A DNA stretch of 64,000 bases from Poecilobothrus nobilitatus (Eukaryota > Arthropoda > Insecta > Diptera > Dolichopodidae), in NCBI GenBank assembly GCA_947095535.1, contig OX352773.1, forward strand, positions 255,773,590-255,837,589, read 5' to 3'. A model generated the notes under the pieces. The model was given only the letters and a program-made list of their open reading frames with translations, made no database searches and was not told the DNA's origin. The position numbers and the translations under genes were made by a program. Below are positions 1 to 11,551 of the stretch, piece after piece. The stretch's first letter is position 1. Each line of letters begins with the position of its first letter.

Positions 1-480
1 AGGTGTTTAAAAATAGCAAATTTTCAATTTTTAAGCCCTAATAGCTCATAAACAGCGGGGGGTCCAAAAAAAATGTTTGATGAAGCTTACGCTAATTGTG
101 AAAAGTTCTTTGTCACTTCAAAATTTTAAGTCTCTATCTAAAATCGTGCCGGAGGTATGAAGGTAGAAAAATTATGCAAAATTTGGGTTTCTTATAACGG
201 TATTTAAATTTACAAAATTTAAAAAAATTGTATAATTTTGATATTGATTTACAAACATAAAAAAAATTCCTTTGGAATGGCGTTTTCAGATTGAAAAAAA
301 TGTTAAGTAAAACATTAGATATACGCATTTAAAAATACAGCTTTTTTAAAGTTGGAGGGGCTGCAGCTACGTAATGGATGGGGCTATATGAAAAAGTTGT
401 TCTGAGTGAGGACTAATGTGACTAACATAGTGAAACTAATAGGCACATTTTTTCAAAATTTTTTTTGGAAATATGCTAAA
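1..480 (+). mobile_element. F1 Helitron-like repeat, 3' part (cut by window edge)
   Basis: The first bases (AGGTGTTTAAAAATAGCAAA) match the middle of the complete F1 copies at 5110 and 7228. The similarity runs to the family's 3' end, where GTGAAACTAAT is followed by the GGCACATTTTTT...GGAAATATGC hairpin and AAAA. One arm has a substitution (ATATGC for ATGTGC). The usual (GGAC)n tract before the end is missing, which suggests an old or deleted copy. The 5' part lies outside the window. Confidence 0.7.
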
Positions 481-3400
481 ACTTATTATATCAAAAAAAA
501 GTTGTTGTGGAAAAATAATACCGACTTTTTCAAAAATGGTAAAGTTTAGGAATTAACGAAAGTTGTTTATTTGTAAAATATATTTTTGGTCAGAAAAAAA
601 CCAAAAAAAAAATTTATCCTTTTCTTAGAGATTTCAAAATCAAATAAAGTAATAGAGAAAAGTTAGTTGCCTTAAGCTTCACCTAGATTTTACTGTCAAC
701 AACACAATAAAATCTTTGTTAAAAATTAACCTATAAAGTATAAAATATATTTATTTGTATATGAATATGTTGGTACATATCAAACAAAAACCTTGTCATA
801 GTTTGTTGAATATTTATTCCTATGTCATGTTCTCACCTTTTAAAAAAAAATAAACTTTTCATGTTAGATCCTTTTGCTTTTATAATTTTCTAAGGATTTA
901 ACACGTACACAATTTTCTTTTTTCATATCTTTTTCTTATTTTTGTCGCTTATCTTGATGTATATCTATATTTGTATGTCACATCATTTATATTTATACAG
1001 ATATATTATATATATGTAAGTTAAATATAATATAAAAATATATATAGGTTATACTGTTTGTATATTGAGTAAGTATAGAATATTACATACCTAGTAGATA
1101 CAAACATAAATATACAACTTTGAATTTACTCTTGAGGCAATTTCAACGAATCTTATCGTAATGAAAGATTAGCTGAAAAGATTTTTTTTCTCTTTCATAG
1201 AAAATTTCTTGGATTATGTTATAGTTTCTGAATTTAGTTTTGAATATAAAAATAAAAATTACAATTTATTAAAATATTAAAAAATTCTAATTTTTCGTAA
1301 TCAATTACGCTGCTTTTAAAATTTAACCTTTATTATCTTTCCTTTTTTCTTCGCTTCCGTTTAAGAATCGATTTTCCAGTTATTGCTATCTAATAATATT
1401 TTCTTTGACTTGTTCTACTTCTATATATATATCACCTTTTACACTGAACAATTTATTTTCTGGCACAGACGTATTAATTATATACGTCAATTAAAATTTT
1501 GGAAGAAATGGATCAGTTAAGCTTCGCCTTAACTTTGATTCTTTGAAACACAGAAAATGAAAATCAATTACACATGCTATCACTTTTGTGACTTGAAGAC
1601 AGCATTTTTTATTGTTGTGAGAATATCGTAACTTTTAGGTATATAGTAAAGAAAAATGAAGGAAGTGATTGAAAGCACCACGCAGGAACTTTAACAGAAG
1701 AAATAACATAAATTGAGAAAGCCAAAAGGTTAGAGAGTCAAAAGTTTAAAAAAGGTTAGAGAGTCAAAGGCACATTGGTTCAGAAAACTGGTTCTTTTCT
1801 AAACTGGATCATTGTGATCTATAAGAATACCTATATAAGAGAGACACATTAGTTAATCATTAAGATAATTAATAATTTTTATGATAAATAACTTTTTGAT
1901 GTGTAAAGAAATGCCTTCAGTGAATAAAATACCTTGTAAAAAACTTAATTTAATTTGATTTATGTTTTAGTAACATTTATTGTATAAATATATGTTAAAT
2001 TACTAAAGTCTTAAGGTCTTGTGTTTTCCTATAAAAGCTAATATTTACTATACATAATTTTATTATATACATTTATATAATTGTCTTGTATCTTCTTGAT
2101 CCGAATATATATAATTAAAAAATTAAAGTGAAGGTATAGGTACATATATTATTTATAATTTATTAATTATTAAGTGACAGATTTGTTTTTCTTTTTAAAT
2201 CACAAAAATTAAAATTTGTACAAAATTTTCATCGAAATGTTATATCGTTTTTATAATATATTTTTTAGACTTGTCCTCACAGATTATCTGGGCTTTACAT
2301 TTAAATCTCAAAAATTATTCTTTTTTTTCTGATTTCATATTGGAAAACTAGTCTGAAAGTAATACCCCATTACAGCAATATATAAAACAATATGTTCACA
2401 TTTGCTTCTGGCGAAAAAGTTAAATAAGTGACGGATATTTGAATTGACCATTAAATTTTACGTCTGTCTGAATATTTTCTTTTTTAAAACACCCATACTT
2501 GATAAAATGATTGTTATAAGTGGTTTACTATCAGAAACCACTAAGCTGCTAAACCATGTAACTAACTGCTTACACGAAGTCACAAAATTTAACAGTTATA
2601 TTAAATTTATTAATGGTATATTAAATTAATTTTTTTTTTTTGAGATTTAAATGTGGGCATATTATATTTTTTGAAGTAGTTTATTTAATTACGGTAACGT
2701 TTAGTTTCTTTTTTTATTAAAATTAATCTTTTCCAATGCCCAAAAGATTAAAGAAAGGTTTTTTTTTTTCGTATTTTAATATTAAAAAAAAAAAAATATT
2801 AATTTTTATTCCAATATCAAAATATTAGACATGACATGAAAACCCAAATCACTACATAAAATTTAACATTTCAAAGTGAATTCATATATTCGTATAAAAA
2901 AGATATTAACCTTAAGCTAAAAAAAAAAAAATGGACACCTCCCATATAATAAAATTTTTCTACAACACAAATATTGAACGTCAATGAAAAAAAAAAACAA
3001 AAACAAAATAAAAACGATTAAAACGATTAATCGATTAAGAAAAAATTGTACTTATTGAAAAAAATTTTTTTTTTTATTTAGACTTTAGGGGCGTTATTAT
3101 ACACGCATATTATGATTTAAACTCCTATACTACACATAATAAAAGTGTTTGATTATGCCCACAAAATATGACGTAAACTTTTATAAAATGTTAAAACTTA
3201 TATATAATATAAAATGAGCAGTCGCACTGCATATGATAGTATACTGTTAATGACGACTGACGACATGACGTCTAATAGTTATGTTCATAATATGAGAAAA
3301 TAAATAAAGAAAAAATAACTGTACTTTAATTTGAATATTTAAAAAAAATTTTTTTTCATAGATATATATTAAAATTTTCAACCTGAATTAAACACAATTT

Positions 3401-5109
3401 TAAGAGAAAACTGACTACCTATTTTTGAAATTTGTACACTACACAATCAAAAGGTAATAATAAGAATCAGTTGTGCAAAAAAAAACCATGTTGTAAAACA
3501 AATATACGCTCTTGTTATCATTTATTGTCTTTACATTTTCCTTGGTTTGCCTGAACTTAACTTATTTTTTTTAAATCTTATTAAAGTAAAATGCTCTTTC
3601 ATAATATACGTTCATTAATTAAAAACGTAAATATTAGACTTATTAACGATCCCAGTGTTACCTTGAAGTTTACGCCACTAGGCCATCACTGCACATTTCG
3701 ATCATTGACCTTGTTTTGTAAATATCTTTTTGCCGTTAATAACTGCTGCAACCAATACCCATAATTGCGACAGATGTCTAGCCCTACACTGTAGAACTGA
3801 TAAGATGGAGTAATATAGCTTATGAAAATTTGTTTGTTAAGCAAACATTGCGTTACGTTTCGCGTATATGTCATCTCATGTGTTCCCTAAAGTTGATACC
3901 GAAATTTCTTAAGAATCTTTTTCAATATTTATCCTTCAAATTTTCCTATCTTTAAACTATACATTTGTATTAAAGATGCCATCCTAAAGTCTATTTTCAA
4001 AGAGCATGGTTGATTAAAGTCACACTATTAGAAGGAACAACATGAAACTCACTCAGGCTGACTTTGCAAGTTTTCCAACGACTCTCGTAAAAAATAATAA
4101 AAAATAAAATACAGATGAATTTTGCAATTTTGTGTTCATGTACTAAATCGTAATTAAATATTTTTTTATTTTTTCGTTTTATTTTTATTTTCTCACTTCT
4201 GACCTATTTTGAACTGTGTATTGGGTGTTTATCTCATTATTCTGGTTACGAGTAAAGTTGGTTTTAGTGCGTAAAAATTCTGATACACACAAAAAATTTA
4301 GATATTATATTCTTGATAGTTTTTGAAAATTACAACCATTTTTTTTTGAAATACCTTTCGAAAGCTATTATATTAGGATGTCTTTTAAACACTTCTCAGG
4401 AGAACAACACTTTAATAACGATAATATGAACAATACAAAATATCAGGAGATTAACACTTTATTTGCGCTTTTTGAGCTATGTTAGAACGGAGCAACCATG
4501 TAAATGAACCAGCAATAAATTGATATAAACTTGTTCTGAAAATGGTAAGACATAAGAAAAACCCTTCAGAATATTAATTATAACTTAAGTTTAAGAAATT
4601 TTCGATAATATTTACCAAATTTTTGTGTACAAAAAGTTACAATTAATAAACGTACAACCACTGGCATTATCTATACGTCCTTTTTTCATCACTTTTTTAT
4701 GAATTTTCATAATGGTTTTGTGTTCATCTTTAGAAAATTTAAGATATCGTTTGAAAAGTTTATAATAAATAGCTTTGTCTATTTAACAAATGTTTAATGA
4801 AATAATTCCTAAGGTTATACAAAATGTAATATTATTTTCTAAAAGAAAGCATTTGCTGAAATGATCAATTCTTCTATTGAGTTGAATCGATTTTAATGTG
4901 TTCATTGATAAAAGTATAAAATCCTTTTAGTCTATTAATAAGGGATGTGAAAAACTATTTTTTTTTTTGTAATTTTATAAATGTTTTAATTTCATATTTA
5001 AAGCTTAAAATTAGCGGAGTAGTTAAATATTAAAATATTTTTAAATTTACTAGCTAATTTCCGTATTAAAATTTTATCAATTACCATAAACAAATTTATA
5101 TTAAATAAA
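481..5109. other. AT-rich intergenic stretch, no gene seen
   Basis: About 4.6 kb of A/T runs and short TA tracts. A ~20-bp direct repeat (GGTTAGAGAGTCAAA) occurs twice near 1727-1768. A 62-codon minus-strand frame at 3686-3874 shows no recognisable motif. No splice-site and coding combination could be supported. Confidence 0.5.
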
Positions 5110-6426
5110 ACAAGGTAGAATGTAAACCAACGGTTTTTAAAAGCGCACATTTCCAAAACTCAATACAAACTGTTTAGAAGTGTGACTTACACAAAAATTT
5201 GAAAATTTCATGTAATAAGAAAAAACTTGAAAATAGGACATTTTTGAGATTTTGAGGGGCCGTAAGTCCGGAATCCTATATAACTAAGAAAAGCTGTTAA
5301 CACACGTAAAAATATAATATAGAAGCTTTAATTTTTATGTCTTGCCGAAGAAAAATTTTTACAGGTGCCTAAGTTACAGGTGTCTAAAAACAGCAAATTT
5401 TCAATTTTTCAGGCGTAATAACTCTTAAAGAGGGGGCGCTACCAAAAAATTTTCTGAGGAAACTTATACTAATTCTAAAAGTTCTTTCTTGTCTCAAAAT
5501 TTCAGGTTCCTATCTAAAGGGGTACCGGAGTTATGAAAAAAGAAATTTCATGCAAAATTTGGTTTTCACATAACGGTAAATTTAAAACGTAAATTACAAA
5601 ATATTACATAATTTTGATATTGTTTTATATAGATAATAAAATTTTCGATCTTCTACCGGTTTTAGATTGCAAAACTATTACGCAAAGCCCGAGATATATA
5701 CATCTGAAAATGGGGCTTTTTTACAATTTTGAAGAGCTGCAGCTTTGGAACTCTTTACAACTAAAATAAACCTTTCACACACGTAAAAATATATTATTGT
5801 AGCTTTAATTTTTACATCTTGCAGAAGTAAAATGTGTGCAGGTTCCTAAGTTACAGGTGTTTAAAAATAGCAAATTTTCAATTTTTAAGCCCTAATAGCT
5901 CATAAACAGGGGGTGGTCCGAAAAAATTTTCTGAGCAAACTTATACTGATTCTAAAAGTTCTTTCTTGCCTCAAAATTTCAAGCTTCTATCTAGAAGCGT
6001 GCCGGAGTTATGAAAGTAGAAAAATCATGCAAAATTTAGTTTTCACATAACGGTAAATTTAAATACTAAATTTAAAAAAATTGTATAATTTTGATATAAA
6101 TTTACAAAGCTAAAAGAAATACCTGTCGAATGACGTTTTCAGATTGAAAAAATCTTAATCAGAACATAAGATATATGCATTTAAAAATAGGGCTTTTTCA
6201 AAGTTTGAGGGGGTGTAGCTCCGTAATGGGGGGGGCTACATGAAAAAGTTGTTCCACAAAATTATTTTTTTTATGAGACCTACCTATGGTTAAAATTTTT
6301 TTTCTCTATCTTCAACGGTGTAGAAGTTTTGTAAACAGACGGACGGACGGACGGACGGACGGACGGACGGACAGAGTGAAACTAATAAGCACATTTTTTC
6401 AAAATTTTTTTGGAAATGTGCTAAAA
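5110..6426 (+). mobile_element. F1 Helitron-like repeat, complete dimeric copy
   Basis: Complete copy of the window's commonest repeat. It begins ACAAGGTAGAATGTAAACC and ends with a (GGAC)n tract (about 6343-6372), ACAGAGTGAAACTAATA, and a hairpin with 9-bp arms AGCACATTT/AAATGTGCT followed by AAAA. No coding capacity. Internally it is a head-to-tail dimer: CACACGTAAAAATATA recurs 477 bp apart (5301 and 5778), each time followed by GCTTTAATTTTT, TTACAGGTGT, CAAATTTTCAATTTTT and CATAACGGTAAATTTAAA. A 3' hairpin next to CTAA and the lack of inverted termini suit a non-autonomous Helitron/Helentron. That assignment is inference, since no Rep/helicase is present. Confidence 0.75.
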
Positions 6427-6759
6427 ACAACTAGATAGTTTCGATATTAAAATAACACAATTAGTTAAATATAATAGATTAGATTAAAATAATGTTTACC
6501 AAAGATAAAAGTTTTATATTTTCGTCAGAATGTTCGTTCCAATTTTTTTTTTTTCCTCAATTTTGATAAAAATAATGAAGAAATAAAAAAAAAATGAATA
6601 TTGATTAGAATTGGATAATATGTGAGGACAGAAGCTTTAGATAAAAATAATATTTTAATTGCAATTATTATATACATCTAATAAAATATATAATAGAAAC
6701 AAATTACACAGATATAGGGTGATAAAATTTTCAAAAAATATATATATATTTTTAGTTTA

Positions 6760-6868
6760 TTCCCCTGCCACATAAATATGACTACGAAATTACAATGCTT
6801 TTACTTTCCCGGCGTGACTGTAAATGTCGTAAAGAGAAATTATGCTTTCGACATTTGTGGGATTGAAT
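6760..6868 (-). mobile_element. tRNA-derived SINE, 5'-truncated
   Basis: Matches the tail half of the complete SINE at 25254-25450 in reverse orientation: CTGCCACATAAAT, a GTAAATGTCGTAAAG block, and a decayed box B (GGGATTGAA) where the similarity stops. The box A half is missing. More diverged than the copies at 22774 and 25254. Confidence 0.6.
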
Positions 6869-6959
6869 TTTCTTATTTCAAAATATGTAAATAATTTTTC
6901 AATCCACACACATCAAACGAGAGGACATTTTTTAAGCTTTATAAATATAAAAATGAATA

Positions 6960-7225
6960 ATTTTTTGCAATTTCCTATTTCAATTTACTTCGGAATGCTT
7001 TTAGTTAGAACCTTGTGGGAAGAGGAAATTAACATAAATAACCTCAGAAAAAGATTTTGTAATTTCGCCTCTTTAAGAGCGGGTTATTTCTGGCTAAAAA
7101 TTGAAAATTCGGTATTTTTAGATACCTGTAACTTTGACAGTTGTGTAAATTTTTCGTTAAAAAGGCAGAAAAACTAAAGACCTAATATTATATTTTTACA
7201 TGTGTCAAAGAGTTTTGTTAAAACT
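6960..7225 (-). mobile_element. F1 fragment, inverted
   Basis: Read on the minus strand this matches the F1 core: GAAAAATTTACACAACTGTC, TTACAGGTATCTAAAAATA and GAATTTTCAATTTTTAG line up with the same blocks in the copy at 7228. It lies head to head with that copy. A 111-codon plus-strand frame over this region is a by-product of the repeat and of the SINE fragment before it. Confidence 0.55.
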
Positions 7226-7227
7226 AA

Positions 7228-8510
7228 ACAAGGTAGAATGTAAACCAACGGTTTTTAAAAGCGCACATTTCCAAAACTCAATACAAACTGTTTAGAAGTG
7301 TGACTTACACAAAAATTTGAAAATTTCATGTAATAAGAAAAAATGTGAAAATAGGACATTTTTGAAATTTTGAGGGGCCGTAATTCCGGAATCCTATATA
7401 ACTAAGAAAAGCCGTTAACATACGTAAAAATATATTATTGAACCTTTAATTTTCATGCCTTGCCGAAGAAAAATTTGTACAGGTGCCTAAGTTACAGGTG
7501 TCTAAAAATAGCAAATTTTCAATTTTTGCGTAATAACTCTTAAACTCTTAAAAAATGTTCTGAGGAAACTTATACTAATTCTAAAAGTTCTTTCTTGTCT
7601 CAAAATTTCAGGTTCCTATCTAAAGGGGTGCGGGAGTTATGAAAAAAGAAATTTCATGCAAAATGTGGTTTTCACATAACGGTAAATTTAAATCGTAAAT
7701 TACAAAATATTACATAATTTTGATATTGTTTTATATATATAATAAAATTTTCGATCTTCTGGCGGTTTTAGATTGCAAAATTATTACGCAGAGCCCGAGA
7801 TATATACATCTGAAAATAGGGGTTTTTCGCAATTTTGAAGAGCTGCAACTTTGGAACCCTTTACAACTAAAATAAACCTTTAACACACGTAAAAATATAT
7901 TATTGTAGCTTTAATTTTTATATCTTGCAGAAGTAAAATGTGTACAGGTTCCTAAGTTACAGGTGTTTAAAAATAGCAAATTTTCAATTTTTAAGCCCTA
8001 ATAGCTCATAAACAGGGGGTGGTCCGAAAAAATTTTCTGAGCAAACTTATACTAAAAGTTCTTTCTTGCCTCAAAATTTCAAGTTTCTATCTAGAAGCGT
8101 ACCGGAGTTATGAAAGTAGAAAAATCATGCAAAATTTGGTTTTCACATAACGGTAAATTTAAATACTAAATTTAAAAAAAATTTATAATTTTGATATTAA
8201 TTTACAAAGATAAAAGAAATACCTGTCGAATGACGTTTTCAGATTGAAAAAATCTTAAGCACATAAGATATATGCATTTAAAAATAGGGCTTTTTCAAAG
8301 TTTGGGGGGGTGTAGCTCCGTAATGGGGGGGGGGCTACATGAAAAAGTTGTTCCACAAAATTATTTTTTTTATGAGACCTACCTATGGTTAAAATTTTTT
8401 TTCTCTATCTTTAACGGTGTAGAAGTTTTGTAAACAGACGGACGGACGGACGGACAGAGTGAAACTAATAAGCACATTTTTTCAAATTTTTTTTGGAAAT
8501 GTGCTAAAAA
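7228..8510 (+). mobile_element. F1 Helitron-like repeat, complete dimeric copy
   Basis: Second complete dimeric copy, very similar to 5110-6426, starting ACAAGGTAGAATG and ending in the AGCACATTT/AAATGTGCT hairpin plus AAAAA. It differs by small deletions (near 7530 and 8050) and a shorter (GGAC)n tract (about 8438-8456). No open frame of note. Confidence 0.75.
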
Positions 8511-9957
8511 CGTATCTATTGATTTTTCACAATTTTTTTTATTATGTTAAAAATTCTGAGAAAAACTATAAATTTTGATGTCAAATTGTAATAATGATAG
8601 CTACAATTAATATGTAATTTTGACATTTCTTCTTTCACCTTTTTCTTCAAATTTTACTTAAATTTATCTACGATGCTTTGTGTAGCATCCTGTATAATAT
8701 TTAAAATAGAAATTATATTTGTTAGTATGTTTTTAAAAGGGTTTTTTTTTTTAATCTGATTAAGTTTTGAAAAATTGTTTTTATTTAGTTTTTTTGTTTT
8801 TCGGTATTATATTAATTTAATTTTCTGCTATGGTTTTATCAAAAAGCATATAACTTCAATTACTATTTATATTTTTTTAAAGCTTTACTGATCGGATAGA
8901 TAATTATATTCGTGATGTTATATATATATATGTATATATATATAAAGTAGAATTTTGTCATGTAATTAATTAATGAAAATGAGTAACAGATTATATAACT
9001 CTAGGATAGCCCAACGATTATAATGTATGCTATTTTCATATAATTTAATCATCTTTTAGAAAATATTAGATGTTTGATTTAAAAGTGACGAAATCTATTT
9101 AAGAAAATTGTCTTTTTGAGTTGTATGACAGCTACTCGAGTCCTTTGCCTCAAACAACCAAATTTCTAATGAGTCATTGATATAAAACTGGATCATTGCA
9201 TTTTACAAAAGTTTAAATATTTAAGGCCAAAAATTTAAATATCTTAATTAAGGGCCAACATTTTGCCAGATTTTGTTTCCACATTGCGGTAAATTTAAAT
9301 ACTAAAAAAAATTACCAAAAGTTTTAGAATTTTGATATTGTTCAAAATTTTAATAAAATTATTGATTTAGACGCATATCCATGGCAAAAATATGTAAATA
9401 ATTTCCATTATGGAAAGTACAAAATTTATCGAGCATTAAAGTCGTTTAACTGGGCACGTATTACCTCAATTTGATGCGCTGGATCTCTTCTTTTGTTTAT
9501 AACAATATATACAGAATAAGAAGACTGTCTTTCGATTTGAACTTTCTTTTCAATGCTGATAATGTCGAGGATGGGATAAATTTGATGCTGTTAGATATGT
9601 TTGAGAAATTGTGGAGATATACCTACTGATAAGGAAGAATAAATTGATGACTAAATTGGAGAAGATTGGAGTTCGTTAACGTTGTCGGCTATCTAAATTA
9701 TTTTCTGCAACAATAACTATTCCATTTATTTTATTTGGCGGAGGAATAATTATATTTAGTTCCAAGTATAAAATTATAATTAAATTTGTATTAAATTATG
9801 ACTAGGCAAACTAATAGTTGTCATTAAAATTATTATGTTTGTTTATTTAAGTAATCTTAAAACTATATTTATGGAAACTATAGCTAACAAAGTTACCTTT
9901 TAAATTTTATCTAATATTATGTCAGTATAGATATTGTCCTTATTGTCTTTTTAAAGC
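8511..9957. other. AT-rich spacer
   Basis: No gene seen. Contains a TA/TATG microsatellite (about 8921-8943) and one F1-like block listed separately at 9246-9360. Confidence 0.45.
9246..9360 (+). mobile_element. Decayed F1 fragment
   Basis: The stretch with TTTTGCCAGATTTTG, CATTGCGGTAAATTTAAA and TTTTGATATTG matches the F1 core CATAACGGTAAATTTAAATACT segment with many substitutions. No ends remain. Confidence 0.4.
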
Positions 9958-11551
9958 AAAAACGAGGAAGAATACAGTTGACTTTGTCAACTCTTAGATA
10001 CCCGTACGAACCGTTAGTATGTTCACAGCCTGTCACTTTGCTTACAATATTATTTTTTTAATATTTTAGTATTTTAAAATAATTTGGGTGAATTTTATAA
10101 TTTCTAGAATTATGGGTTGTACATATATTCAAACTATATGTTTATATGTACATTCTTCAAAAGCAGATTCTAACCTTCCACATAACGATTATCAATCCAA
10201 AACTTTTTCAAATATTCTATAGTAACATTTAATACTAAGCGGTAAATGTATATTAAATTTACTAAGTACAAAACAGTAAATATAATTTTAAATATTATAT
10301 TATATTATATTTAAATATTCCATTGGCAGAATAATTTCTTATAAGTACAATAAAATACATATATGTATGTAAATACGGCACTATATAATATACATATATA
10401 CTCTTATCATTCACTCACTAGTGGCATATACGATAGTAAATAAACATGATATTATATAAGTATGTATATAAATATCATATAAATAAAAATTCTTCAAGCA
10501 ACCGTTATGTTGTTTATTTATTTACATTTTTTTGTACTACGCATTATATCTTCAACAATTTCAAATTATCGAGTAAAACAAATGCAAAAAATTTGTTGAA
10601 GAAATTTGTTAGAAAATTTGAAAAAATAAAGTAACACTTTCGTCAATTATAAAGTAACCCTATATTATTAAAAAAAGTTGTTAACAGAAATAAGAGCATA
10701 ATGTTGAAGCTTTAATTTTTGTGTATTACTTCAAAAAAATTTTAACAGGTGTTCAAGTTACAGGTGTTTAAAAATAGGAAATTTTCAGTTTTTGACCCCT
10801 TACAGCTCCTAAATGGGGAGTGATACAAAAAAAATTTCTGAAATGACTCATACTTATTTTCAAAGATCTAACTTCTGTCAAAATTTCAAGTTTCCAACTT
10901 AAACCGTTTAGAAGATAGAAGGGTTAAAGGATTTTGCAAAATTTGAGTTTCGCATAACGGTAAACTAAGACACCGTATGCCACAAATATATATTTATTGT
11001 ATATATACTTTTAAAGCTAATAAAAGTAGTAATCGTTTGGCGTTTTCAAAATGAAGATATACCTTATACAACTTGTGCTATAACAATTTAAATATAGAGC
11101 TTTTTTGAACCTTTGGGGAGCTGTAGCTCCATAACGGGTGGGGCTACAAAAAAAAGTTATTAAAAATAAAATTAATATTTTTGTGAGATCTATCAGCAGT
11201 TAAAATTTCATAGCTCTATCATAGCTCTATTTCAAAAAAAATGTGGGGATCTAAAAGTTAGGTGTTCGAGAGCTACCCTAAGTTTTGGTCCAAACTCAAC
11301 CAAAAAAAATAGGAAACCTACAAATTACTCCCAGAATATTTTGTGTAAATTTCAAGATTCTAGCTTTCTTAGTTTTTGAGTTAGCGTGCTGACGGACGGA
11401 CGGACGGACGGACGGACATGGCTCAAAAGTCTTAGAATTTTTTTCTGATCCGATCCATACCTTTGAAGGTATATCTAGCTCGCTTATTTCGAGGTGTTAC
11501 AAACGGAGGAGTAATTTTATTATACCCGATCCTATCGTACGGGTATAAAAA
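9958..11551 (+). mobile_element. F2 Helentron/DINE-like repeat, complete copy 1
   Basis: About 1.6 kb, nearly identical to 46920-48512, with flanks diverging at both ends. The 5' end AAAAACGAGGAAG is followed by a hairpin (GTTGACTTTGTCAAC) and TAGATACCCGTACGA. The 3' end has (GGAC)n (about 11393-11417), CATGGCTCAAAAGTC, and a TATACCCG/CGGGTATA palindrome closing in GGGTATAAAA. ATACCCGTACGA near the 5' end is the reverse complement of TCGTACGGGTAT at the 3' end. This layout (5' hairpin, subterminal inverted repeat, tetranucleotide tract, 3' palindrome) is that of non-autonomous Helentrons such as the DINE-1 elements of Drosophila. The middle (about 10680-11230) is the same core as in F1. This copy has an extra ATAGCTCTATC near 11223. 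Confidence 0.75.

Noticed and set aside
3660..3740. tRNA-like GATGGCCTAGTGGCG on the minus strand
   Set aside because: Matches only box A of the SINE; no box B and no cloverleaf could be drawn.
3686..3874. 62-codon minus-strand frame in a slightly GC-richer patch
   Set aside because: No recognisable motif, splice context or start context; left as unexplained.
6842..7177. 111-codon plus-strand frame
   Set aside because: It starts in a SINE fragment and continues through an inverted F1 fragment; no protein motif.
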